A stretch of 64,000 bases of DNA from Gordionus sp. m RMFG-2023 (Eukaryota > Nematomorpha > Gordioida > Chordodea > Parachordodidae). Shown piece after piece: positions 1 through 10,151 of this stretch. Each line of letters starts with the position of its first letter. Within the stretch, counting starts at the first letter, position 1. A model generated the notes under the pieces. That model saw nothing but the letters and a program-made list of their open reading frames with translations, did not search any database and was not told the DNA's origin. The stretch covers positions 4,776,509 to 4,840,508 of the forward strand of contig NC_088777.1 of the NCBI RefSeq assembly GCF_954871325.1, read 5' to 3'. Made by a program: the position numbers and the translations under genes.

Positions 1-892
1 TTTTAATGTTGTATGTAAAAAAAATTGAAAGTTTAAACATGACAAAACGGACAATATATGAAAGTTACTATTTTAATATTTAGGAAAGTTTCAGATTGAT
101 ATGTAAGGCATATTAAATTTATGTTAAGATCATATTAGTAATACTACCACCAATGGGGTTAGTAGAATAGTGGTTTGTGGGCTCGATCAATCAATATTTA
201 TAATATTATTATGGTACCTCAAATAATTAAAAAATTCCAAATAGAAAATTTTTTCACCATAAAGGATTATGAAGAAGCAATAAAATTGTATGAAAATGAT
301 GTATCATCAAGAAAAGTAACATCTATCTATTACAAGTTAAAATATAATATTTTGTAAATTTAATATATAAAATGATAATTATTATATAAATTTAATCTAT
401 GTAAATTTTTCATAATACATTTCAATTTTAATATAATATCAAGGCCTAAATAAATGCGAACTAAAATCTTCATATATATATTATTGTGATTGACATATTA
501 TTTGATTAAATTCAAATTATAATTATATTACATTTTATTTATCATATATAAATATTAGCCTGATAATAAGATCAATTATTTAAAATGAATTATATTTAGC
601 AAACAAAGTTTTTCGTGTATATCCTTGTAATTGACAATATATGATTCAAATAATTACATTTTAAATAGATATGAACATTTTAGTTATCAGGATATTTATT
701 TTGGCCTGATAATAAGGTCCAATTAATGTTGTTATATTTAAATATAAGAATTAGATAAATTTTGAGTGAATTTATTATTTAAAATTTTTTTAATAACATT
801 ATAAAAAAAATATAAAATGGCTGGCACTATGCCCAAGATAGGTCAGGATAATAAACAAAAAATATTTGACGAGGAGGAAAATAAAATGGTTA
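1..892. other. AT-rich spacer, no gene seen
   Basis: Very AT-rich sequence with short chance ORFs only. A plus-strand open stretch at 175-357 is composed almost entirely of A/T-ending codons, has no splice sites and resembles no family I know, so I do not call it a gene. The words CCTGATAATAAG recur at 560-710, which suggests a small local duplication. Confidence 0.6.
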
Positions 893-1209
893 CAGTAACG
901 TAGCTAGGAATTTTTCTTAGAGGGGGTCCATACATATAAAAATTAATCATAACCACATCTTCGACAATATATAATAAATATATTTTTAAATGCAGGAATA
1001 ATATGTTATTCTTTATAATAATACTACCCAGAATAATTTCAATAGTAATATAATATCCTTCCACAAACATCAAAACCAGAAAAATATAAATATTAATGGT
1101 ATTTATTTGATATAAAGTCACTTTTAAGTCTTTTGAACGTATAATCTAAAAAAAAATTTGCTCTGGGAGGGGTCCAAACCCGAAAACCACCCCCGTAGCT
1201 ACGCCACTG
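893..1209. mobile_element. hAT-type MITE with perfect 8-bp target duplication
   Basis: The left end reads CAGTAACGTAGCTAGG and the right end, read inward on the minus strand, reads CAGTGGCGTAGCTACGG. This is the classic CAGTGGCGTAGCTA terminus of animal hAT elements. The 8 bp outside each end are identical (aatggtta at 885-892 and 1210-1217), the target-site duplication expected of hAT transposition. Blocks of G (left) and C (right) follow the ends, forming imperfect inverted repeats. At 317 bp it has no coding capacity and must have been moved in trans. Confidence 0.88.
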
Positions 1210-1865
1210 AATGGTTAATATCTTAATTTCAGGAAGTAAAACTCTCTATGGTTTATCTGTTAAAAAGATATTTTAAGAAATATAGCTAGCTATGAAGCAG
1301 CTTCTATTAAACAGCAAAAAAAAACACATTGTCAAAATATTTAAAAAAAGATGTTTGCATTATAACGCTTTAAATGCAAAGTATATAAAAGGTTGGGCGA
1401 ACGGGTTCTCTGCCAAAAAAAAATATTGTAAATAGAATATTATATAAATAAAACATATAAAAATCTATAAGATAATTTTTTTTTGTCTGTCTCATTAGGA
1501 AGCCTAATAAACCACTTGATTCGACTAACCCCATCGATGATCCAACTAACCACGGGTTTGGGGCTACTAGATTAAAAAAAAAATCACTTTTTACTAAACC
1601 TTATTATAAAATATTTTTAAAAAAACATAACAGTGTCTAAGTGTGATCGTGATTTTCAGGGCTATGATAATTTTAACATAAATTGCGCCGATTAGGCCCA
1701 GTTTCCAGTATTTTTTTTTATTCTTCAAAATTAATTTTAAAGGCATCGATGATGGATTTAAAAAAAATGCCAAATCAAGATTTTAGCCAAAATAATAATT
1801 ACCTATGCCTCGATATTTAGTAAACAGATGATCATTCGGGTTCATATTTTAACCCCAATGGTAAG

Positions 1866-2845
1866 ACCTAAATAGCGAGCATCAATATAGCGAAAAATGT
1901 GAATATTCACAATAATTTTCACAAAAATGTCCGCCATATTTTTGATATGATTCCAACTGTAGCTGATAACCTTAAAAATTATCTTATATCAACTTGAAAT
2001 AAAAGTAATAAACCATTTTATATATTTATTATTTTTGTTTTCAGCAAACAAAGAAGTAAAGGCTAATGTTAAAACATTTGATTTAATGGTAAAATAATAT
2101 AAAAATAATTACCTTGGTTAGGATCAGGAGCTATGGAAACTACTAAGTTTTGTTCTAAAGAATGTTGATTGGTAGTAGAGGCTAATGTTAAAACGGTAAG
2201 AGACCTAAATAGCGAGCATCAATATAGCGAAAAATGTGAATATTCACAATAATGTTCACAAAAATGGCCGCCATATTATTGATATGATTCCAACTGTAGC
2301 TGATAACCTTAAAAATTATCTTAAATATAAACAACTTGAAATAGAAGTAATAAACCATTTTATATATTTATTATTTTTGTTTTCAGCAAACACAGAAGAA
2401 AAAGGACTTTATATGCTACCAAGGGCATGAATATTTGGCCCATACAAGTGGTAAAAAGGCCGTTTACCTTACTTGTCGCAAAAGATGTGGTGTAAGAGCC
2501 AAATTAATGATTGGTCTCGATTTAATTATCACCATCCAACATTCTTTAGAATTTCAAAACTTGGTAGCAGCCATAACTCCTAATGCTAACCAAGGTAATT
2601 ATTTTTATATTATTTTACCATTTAATCAATGTTTTAACATTAGCCTCTACTACCAATCAACATTCTTTAGAACAAAACTTAGTAGTTATTATAATTATAT
2701 AATAATAATATTATAATAAAATGATTTATATATTTATAATTTATAAAATTATTTACATTTTAATTATTTGTATATTATATGTTAGCCTTTTTTAGACTAT
2801 CATTCATTTAATACCTCGCTATTATGATGCTCGCTATTTAGAGGT
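1866..2845. mobile_element. Rearranged element with FLYWCH-like finger exon
   Basis: The motif CTAAATAGCGAGCATC lies at the left (1868) and again inverted at the right (ending about 2841), so the unit has inverted ends. The first ~120 bp of the left end are repeated at about 2200-2325, a tandem duplication with a spacing near 334 bp. The stretch 2100-2190 recurs inverted at 2575-2690. I found no convincing target duplication. A FLYWCH-like finger inside points to a Mutator-like (MULE) origin. That assignment is an inference from the finger and the inverted ends, since no DDE transposase core is visible. Confidence 0.55.
2387..2594 (+). CDS. FLYWCH-like zinc-finger exon inside a transposon
   Basis: An open exon of about 69 codons sits between a good acceptor (ttttgttttcag, ending 2386) and a donor AAG|gtaatt at 2595. 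It reads DFICYQGHEYLAH, then an aromatic/cysteine stretch (AVYLTCRKRCGVRAKLM) and an H near the end (IQHSLE). The order aromatic, CYQGHEY, C..RC..RAKL, H matches the FLYWCH zinc finger, a DNA-binding module often found at the N-terminus of Mutator-like transposases. The second His of the canonical finger is not obvious. A truncated duplicate of the acceptor region lies at about 2030-2050. This is transposon-derived rather than a host gene, and whether it is expressed is unknown. Confidence 0.5.
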
Positions 2846-3369
2846 GGAACCCCCCCCCCCCCCCATCCACCTAACATAAAAAAGTAAATTTTAACAATTA
2901 TTCTGAGATGCTTGAAAATTTTGCCGCATTAAAGACGGTGTCCAAAATTTGTTTTACAACAAATTCGAAAAGTTTTAAAACTTTCAGAAGTTTTAAAATG
3001 TTTTTAGAATTATATTTCGGTCATTTTTTACATTAAAAAATCTTCTTTGCGGCCGATTTATTTTTTAAATTTTAGAATAGAAGGCTAAAATAATACATGT
3101 GTAATAAATTTATGAATTCAAGGTTGAATGCTTTTTTTTAATATATGAAAGAGAGAGAAGAATAGAAGATATGCTGTTTAATTTATCACGTGATTTATAA
3201 ATTATATAAATTAATTGATAACGTTTACAATTCGAAGTTATATAAAAGTAATATATTTTTTTTTAAAAAAAGAACAAAATTAAGAATGTTAAAATACAGA
3301 AATGTTGAAAGATAATGCTGTAAATCTGTAGTTGTGCTACTAGATAGCGATTATTGACTTGAAAGGTAA

Positions 3370-4560
3370 AAAAAAACTTAATAAGGTCTACTATGGCGAA
3401 CCATTCACTTTTGGTTTAGATGAAGAACATTCCTGTGATGATAGTCTATGCCGTTGGGGGGAAAGTGGCGTAATTGTCCGCCCGCTAGCAAAACTAGTAG
3501 AAGACTGATATGATAGGTGATCACAATTCATTTGTGTGTTGCAAGGATCACGGCTTGGAAAGAATGATCAAATTGTTTGGATTGAGTGGCAAAAAGCCGC
3601 AATGAGCTAATTAAGCCTCGAGATTTCGCTAATAGATGCCCGTACCTTTGTGTGCCATCTATGAGGAAAATCTTCAGCCTTGCGAAAATATTTTTTTGGA
3701 TAAAATATTGAGTTTGACCGTTTTTGAGAGAAAACAAGTTCGTTTATTCTGGCGAAAGATTTGCTTTCTTGTTGAGGTATCATGGAATTATATATATATT
3801 TATCGAAAGAAAAATCGAATATGGTAATGATGTCGAAACGATAATAAAATATTCTAAAATTTTTGAAGTATTATTTTGTGATTTATTGACAATAATTGGG
3901 GATAATTGAAACCCGATCATTTGTGCAGACGATGGATGAATTCGATGTCTAAAAATATTTTAAATTCTGATAACCAACGGAGTTGAATGAAATTCGCGGT
4001 ATGTTACTTGAAAGGTTTAATGGTCTACAGAACTTTATTGCCTAAATATTTTTTTAGGGAGAGATTCGTAAAAAGGAACGAATCAAACGGGTCCTCCTCC
4101 TGTGGACCGAAAGCAGCATTTATCGACTCTTATTATGGGGGCTTTGAGGTAACTTATCTTCGGCATAAAAAAATTATGTAGACAGTCCAAACCAAGGACA
4201 GACTATCGACATGGTTAGACCTAGCACCTGTGCTGATAATATTATTGATACGATTGGAATTTAAGAATACAGTCGAATAAAAATGAGGAAGGAAAACAGT
4301 AATTATGAAAGTGGGCGGAGCGGGTAACCGTATCAGGAGATTAAAGCGTAGGCAAAGGCCAATGAGGGGGTGGAGAAACATAATGGATATTTGGGGAAAC
4401 GTCATCATATTTAAAATTTGACGGCCTATGAAATTAGATGTTTCTAATAAGGTATTATTCATTTATTTAGTCGAGGAGTTGTGATATGGCGAAGCAGTGG
4501 TAGGGACTTAACGCGAACAAATTGAGAGTCGCAACGCAGCCTTGTAAAAGCGAATGATGC
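3370..4560. other. GC-richer block without a recognisable gene
   Basis: This 1.2-kb block is visibly richer in G and C than its surroundings. A plus-strand open stretch at about 3380-3510 reads YYGEPFTFGLDEEHSC and continues to a stop after LAKLVED. It has balanced codons, but I could not assign it to a family. Minus-strand open stretches at 3528-3737 and 4154-4462 are also unassigned. At 3620-3725 it shares the wording GCCTCGAGATTTCGCTAATAG and ATAAAATATTGA with the tails of hAT remnants near 31,320 and 56,195, so at least part is an old transposon end. Confidence 0.4.
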
Positions 4561-4569
4561 GTTTTAAAT

Positions 4570-6028
4570 GGTCGAATGTTTAATTTTTTTTTATAATCGT
4601 TATTAAAAATGATATAATTTTTTTGTGAATTTTAAGCCAATAAGTCTTTGGAAATAAATTACGATAATTTCATTGTATTTTTAAGCGACGCAAAATACTA
4701 ACTCAATAAACAATATAGTATTAACAATAGTTATTTATAATACGATCAATAACAAATGCAGAACACAGTTATGTCAAACACGAATAATTCATAAAATTGT
4801 TGTAAAACTACTAAAAAAAATAGGTAGCCATCGTAAAGGATATACATGAGCCTCAATTAACATTGGGAGAAAGGAAATTTCGTATAAAAGGGAAATTTTG
4901 GTGGTGCGGACTCTTGGTAAAATTTTAACTGGCCGGGCTAAATAAAAAATTTAACGGACGAGCAGGGCAACCTGAGCAAAATTTTTTGCCGGTTCAGGCT
5001 TTGCAAACCTCTAATTTTTATGTGTATCGTTATAGAAAATTTATTAAGGTTAAAAGAAAAAAATAATTAAAAACTATCATTTGAATCGATTTTTTCAATA
5101 TATATTTTTTATAAATAATATTAGTTAATTTATATGGTCTTATAAAATAAGTGTTTCAAAATAAAAGTAATATAATGGTGATATTGATTTCGAGATATGT
5201 TTGGCTAAATAGTTTTCGCTATATAATTTTGGCGGTTAAAAGATTCTCCGTAATTTATTCGCTCTAAAGGGTTCCCTATATGGGGCGTCGCTATTAAAAA
5301 TATTGACATACTTGTGTTTCGCGACATTGTCTTAGCGGAATAATATTTGGGATAAAAGTTTAGCTATTAAAATACACTTGCGAATAAAGTTTCGCAGAAG
5401 TGACATGGAACCGAAAAAAACTCTTTTAAAATCATCAAATTTAACAAAATCTTTTGTTTTTAGGTCAAGATAATGATTTTTTGGCGAAATTTTGCCATTA
5501 TCAACTTACTTACCCTCTTCCATTTTTTAAATTACCTTGATAAACTAGATTAATAATGCAGATTTTGAAATATAAAAATTAATTTTAATCTTTCTATATA
5601 TATATAATTGTTTGTTTTTAAAGTTTTTTTATTACTTATATGTATTATAACATGATTTGAAAAGAATGTATATATTATAATATTTTGAAATAATAAATCT
5701 ATCAGATTGTTTAAAAATTTCAATTTTACCCAAAACTAATGACATAATATCTAAAATCTATAAAAATCTAAAGAGATAAGAAAGAGCCTTAAAAGTAAAT
5801 AATAACCATCATAAAACCATTATGAAGAACATACATACAAGAAAATAAATTAAGACTATAAAATTATTAAAACTAAAAGACATCTCTTTTTATCGTTTTA
5901 TTAGATTATATTTAATTTTAAAAAGAACATATTGGTATATCTAAGAAATAAATACCAATTAATCTATTGCTGAAATAAATTTTAGCATTTCTGTTGTTTA
6001 GATTTATTACATAAAATTTAAAGGCATG
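4570..6028. other. AT-rich gap with one short GC-rich repeat
   Basis: No gene seen. At about 4920-5012 there is a copy of the dispersed CCGGGC-rich repeat family found across the window (GGCCGGGCTAA, then TTTGCAAACCTCT at its right end). The rest is low-complexity A/T sequence with no splice-flanked open stretch that I could support. Confidence 0.5.
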
Positions 6029-6180
6029 CTATATAGCTATTCCTGCATCACCACTATCATTATTTTTAAGATATTCACAATTGTTACAAAAAAGTAGCAT
6101 AATAGACTCTGGCAAATATTCATAGATATTCAGTTGGATCATGTTGTAAATATTAAAAAATATGCCTATTTTAAAATGTC
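6029..6180 (-). CDS. Candidate terminal exon of an unidentified gene
   Basis: On the minus strand an acceptor (ggatacttttacag) precedes an open run of about 50 codons ending in a TAG stop. It contains IYNMIQLNIYEYLPESIM followed by LLFCNNCEYLKNNDSG. The wording is unusually protein-like for this A/T background (balanced codons for E, P, S, C, D). It lies just downstream of the UPRT exons on the same strand but does not resemble the UPRT C-terminus, which normally ends near a THFGQKYFGTD-like sequence. It is therefore either the end of a neighbouring gene or a diverged tail. I do not recognise the family. Confidence 0.4.
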
Positions 6181-6569
6181 CTGTAAAAGTATCCAATTTT
6201 TTTTAATTTATAGCAATAAAGACAAACTTTAGCAAAGATATCAAACAATTTATAGATGTTTTATCAAATATCGCTTGAAGATAAATTAATGTAATCTTGC
6301 AACAAAGCAATTTGAACTAAACAACTCACTAATTATATATTAATAAAATCAATAAATGAAATTATTTTTGTCATTTTTTATACAAATATAATTTTATAAG
6401 ATATTCTGAAAAAAGAAGTTAGAAATTTATTTATTTATAGTTATAATGATTATCATTTAAATTGTTTAGTTGTAAATTTTAATAGGTGATAACTCCACAC
6501 CTAATTAAATTTCAGGGTTAAATAACAATTTATTGTGTCTGCAGTTTTTTTCTAAATAATGTAATTTAC

Positions 6570-7192
6570 TTATAATTGGGTACATAAGAAGCACTTTTCT
6601 ATTTTGTATATCTTCAGGCAATCTAGCAAATAAAACTCTGGCTTCATTGGTTTTATCATCTTTCTGTATCAAGATTTTTCCAATTCTCATTGACTGACAA
6701 CAATCTCTAAGACCTTTTTCCATTGCTTCCCCTTAAAATTAATATATATCATTATTATCTAAACATTCCTGTACCACTTCTCATTATACTAACACCACAA
6801 CTACCTTTTTGATATTGCAGGCCATGATATTGATAACCTACAAAAAAATTAATTAACTATCAATCCTAATAAATGAAAACCTGTTGGTGTCGTTATTGTA
6901 AGAGGATAGTATGGAAGATGATTTAAACCTTCTTCAACAACAATGCGAATCTAAAATAAACATAGCATATTTCAGAATTCTACAATATTACCAATCTATC
7001 AGCATAAAACACAAAATCACTTCTAGGTGTAGCTCTAAAAATTTCTTGGTATAATAATAATAATTTTATATACTTGTCTCTTATAATGGTATGAAGCTCT
7101 TTTACAGAATTATTAACCTTAAGCAGCTTAACATTCGAGCCATATTGGTATAGTGTGTCACTGTTGGTGGATTCATATATGATGCCTGCCAT
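6570..7192 (-). CDS. UPRT: Uracil phosphoribosyltransferase homologue, five exons, C-terminus not found
   Basis: Five minus-strand exons read continuously: 7192-7074, 7034-6992, 6950-6881, 6837-6775 and 6731-6570. They are separated by GT-AG introns of 39, 41, 43 and 43 bp, and all phases agree. The product carries the order known from animal UPRT: KELHTIIRDK, SDFVFYADRL, RIVVEEGLNHLPY, TPTGYQYHGLQY, GSCGVSIMRSGEAM, GLRDCCQSMRIGKILIQ and NRKVLLMYPI. UPRT homologues belong to the pyrimidine-salvage phosphoribosyltransferase fold; the vertebrate protein is thought to have lost activity. I start at ATG 7192 (MAGIIYES), though an upstream exon is possible. After YPI the family normally has the STGNT phosphate loop and about 60 more residues. 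I could not find these: a donor (A|gtaaat) exists at 6569, but no matching exon follows nearby. The gene may continue past a long intron or be truncated. Confidence 0.88.
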
Positions 7193-7204
7193 CCAAATGT
7201 TCAC

Positions 7205-7783
7205 ATGATATATTGGGCACTCTAAAGTAAAATGAATAAGTGGTCACGAGTGAACTAGTGATAAGTGACAGGAAGGTAATCGAAAAACCTTTATATGATT
7301 TTTAAAAACGGCTGAATCAAGATCAAAAATAAATATTATCTAAGGCTGGAGATTTTGCATGATGATGGCAGAAATGTAATATTTTCTTTGTTGTTTTTGA
7401 TATAAAACTCTTTTATAATATATTAATCATAGTTTTTTTCGATTGGTATAGATCATAATTATAATTATTATTTTTTTTTTATCGGTATAACACTTTTTAT
7501 CTGAAAGTGTCATATACAGTATTCGAGATAATAGTTAATCCGCCTTATCATCAAAATAGTGAGAAATATTAGCAAATAATGTTATTATTTTATTTATTAT
7601 TATTTCACAAATTATGGCATTTACATCGAAGTGCTCTTGATATCAACTTTATTAAAAATTTCCTAAATTACTTTCATTTTTTTAAAAAACTAACTTATTT
7701 TGGGGGGTATAAAAAAATTAAAAATATTGAAGGGCAATTTAATTTTTTCAAGGATTTGAGCCCTTGTTGGATTAATAATCATT
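7205..7783. other. Intergenic region upstream of UPRT
   Basis: This AT-rich region presumably holds the UPRT promoter. I see no convincing core element. An open stretch at 7579-7788 is made of F/L/K/N codons and looks like composition rather than a gene. Confidence 0.4.
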
Positions 7784-7848
7784 GTTGAGGTTCGAACCTA
7801 AGTCTATCAGATAGTAATCGACACTCTTACCGATTAGGCCATAGACAC
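7784..7848 (-). repeat. tRNA-like unit 1 (probable SINE head)
   Basis: Read on the minus strand, the unit begins GTGTCTATGGCCTAATCGG, has an A-box-like TGGCCTAATCGGTAAGAG and ends with a perfect B-box core GGTTCGAACC. The anticodon arm pairs poorly and the acceptor stem does not close, so it is more likely a tRNA-derived SINE head than a working tRNA. The sequence that precedes it on the minus strand (plus-strand 7849-7940) resembles the matching flank of the second unit. Confidence 0.55.
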
Positions 7849-8207
7849 TTTTCAAAATTCACGATTTTTGTGATGTGACTGACACTGAGAGTTTGACGGC
7901 TTTTATATATATTATAGATATATCAGTTAGTTCTAGTATATATATGTATATATATGATGATGTATAAGATAGTAATGGATTTATGATAATGAAAGATGAA
8001 TGAAGGATTGCTAAGATATGATTCTATGGTTATTTTTATTGTACTCATATTTTTTAAAAGAAAATTAAAAATTTTAAAAAAAATAAGGATACCTATTTAA
8101 TAGTTTAAATCTTAAAGTAGCTACAAACTTTGAATCGTATCTATTTGATTAATTAAGCAAGTTAAGAAGAAAAAAAATATTTTACATAATTAAGGAAATT
8201 TTTTTTA

Positions 8208-8266
8208 CTCGAACCCAAGTCCATTAGATTTGTAAACGACGCTCTTACCGATTGGGCCATAGACAC
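8208..8266 (-). repeat. tRNA-like unit 2 (probable SINE head)
   Basis: This is a second minus-strand copy about 420 bp from the first: GTGTCTATGGCCCAATCGG, then TAAGAGCGTCG, then GGGTTCGAG. The two units share the tRNA-like part and a neighbouring 100-bp stretch (plus strand: GTGTGACTGTCAC, then CTTTTATATATATTATA). That makes a duplicated SINE or duplicated tRNA pseudogene more likely than two independent genes. Confidence 0.55.
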
Positions 8267-8369
8267 TTTTTAAAATTAACGATTTTTTAATTATATATTA
8301 TAAATTGTGAAAGTGTGACTGTCACCGCGTGACAAGGCTTTTATATATATTATATATTAAAAATATATA

Positions 8370-9600
8370 TGTAATTCTACGCATTTTATTTTAAACAGTA
8401 TATATATGTTGGTATAAATATCAAAATAGTTATATTTAATATATATTATAACTTATTGATTTAATAAAATAAGAGCCTTTAGATTTTCTTTATAAAATTC
8501 TACAATATGGAGGACTCTTTACGTTCCCTGAAAAATTATCTAATATTTATTGTATAAAATTTTCATAATTCAGATGCAATTTTAAAAAATTTTATAATAA
8601 TAAATGAAAGATCATTGCTTATATTAGCTAGTAAAATGGGCGAGTTATAATTTATATAAATAAATAAAAAATCTTTAAAATAACAAAAAACATGCTTTAA
8701 GAACGTTAAATATAAGTTCCGATATTTAATATCGACACAGCCCTATTTTTTTTTGATTTCATACATAATTTTATAATAATAAAAAATAAGAAACCACATT
8801 TCATTTATTTGTAATTGTAATGTTTGTAAAAAATTGAATTACTTTAAAAGAAAATAGTTAAAAATGCTTTGCAAAAGAATGGGATTTAAAAATTTAAGAG
8901 TCACATATCAGCTATAAGCATTGTCCATATTTTAAATGAGTTGATTAGCTTTTGAGGAATAAAAAAACAAAATACATCTTAGTGAAAGTAAACGCTCCAG
9001 CCCTATTGGTCATAGACCGTGACCGGGCCGGTTTTTTATTAATATTTAATTTTGCCTTATTCAATCTTTATAATTTATTATTAAATTTTTGTGTATATTT
9101 TATTTCATATTACTTTTCAGAAGGGGTAATTTATTTTTTTTAGTTCATTTTTATTTTACAATATACTATTACAACGAAAAGTTTGTTAAAAAAGCATTTT
9201 ATTTTTAAATAATAAATAGCTGTATTATTCATAAAATTAATATTAACATAAAATATTTTTATATTCAATAAAATGATAAAACAAGAATTAAATTAGGTAG
9301 AAACGAAAATATTTTAAAAATAACAAAACGGGTTAGTCTAAAGCTTCTAGAAGATTTAAAATTAAGACGAAGTTAAGGTGCTCTTAACCCCCCCCCCCTT
9401 CTTTATGATTTAGAAAGAAAATTTATGCAATGGCAATATAAATATGTGAGAAAACGAAAGAATTTATAGAATGAAGAAGAGAGTGAAATGAAAAGAAAGA
9501 AAACTAACAAATTCTCTACTTAAATAAATATTATTTAACATAAAACATTGATATGTTAAATTTTTTTCCGACTTAATTTTTTCTTTACAAAAAAATTAAC
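8370..9600. other. AT-rich sequence upstream of the XPR1 exons
   Basis: This region should belong to an intron of the XPR1 gene, because the first visible exon opens at an acceptor and lacks the family N-terminus (MKFAEHL-like). I could not find the earlier exon. A run of C bases lies at about 9389-9398. A stretch around 8995-9035 (GACCGTGACCGGGCCGG) resembles the dispersed GC-rich repeat. Confidence 0.4.
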
Positions 9601-9611
9601 CTAGGTTTTAG

Positions 9612-10151
9612 CCATGCCGAACAAGAACGTTTCCAGATCAATTTTGATGAAGAATTTTTTATTTTTTGCGAGTCCGAACTTACCAAGATTAATACATTCT
9701 TTGCGGGTAATTTCAGTTTTTGATTTTTTATATAGCATTTAAGCCAAACTTAGTATCCTCCCTGTATCTTGGTCAATTTTCTAGCTTATTGATTTATTTA
9801 TTATTTAAAAAATCAGAGAAGCTGGCAGAAGCTGCTCGCAAGCTGGCCTCCTTGAAATTTGAACTAAGCGTTTTTGCCGAATCTTCTCCGGACACTAAAG
9901 GTGCTCACAAATTGTTCGCCTCCCTCTACGCATTGGACAAGAATCGTCATACCGCCGAGGCAGCCCGTGCGTCTCAGGGCTGGATCCGTTGGCTTGCGCT
10001 CTCGGGTGAAAGTGGGAACGGGAAAAACATGAAGAAAGCGGACGACCTCAAGCTAGCCTTCTCGGAGTACTACCTCTGTCTGGTGTTGCTACAGAATTAC
10101 CAACAACTCAATTATACAGTCTTTCAAAAGATACTCAAAAAGCACGACAAG
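9612..10151 (+). CDS. XPR1: XPR1-type phosphate exporter, SPX-domain exons (partial)
   Basis: Exon 1 runs from an acceptor (gttttag, ending 9611) to 9706 and reads FFIFCESELTKINTFFA. A 110-bp GT-AG intron (9707-9816) follows. Exon 2 (9817-10151) starts EKLAEAARKLASLKFEL and ends KILKKHDK before donor gtaaaa. The joined order FF.FCE.EL.KINTFF/EKLAEA/LKLAFSEYYLCLVLLQNYQ/KILKKHDK is that of metazoan XPR1, a membrane phosphate exporter whose N-terminal SPX domain senses inositol pyrophosphates. The lysine-rich KILKKHDK helix contributes to the SPX phosphate-binding surface. The loop between the helices (about residues 55-105 of this fragment) is longer and unlike the vertebrate one. The N-terminus and the entire membrane/EXS part are not visible in the window, so they lie in exons I cannot find or outside. 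Confidence 0.92.

Noticed and set aside
843-1121. 92-codon minus-strand open stretch
   Set aside because: It mostly overlaps the 893-1209 MITE and is made of I, Y, L and F codons; a composition artefact.
7784-8266. Two functional tRNA genes
   Set aside because: A and B boxes are good but the acceptor and anticodon stems do not pair properly by eye.
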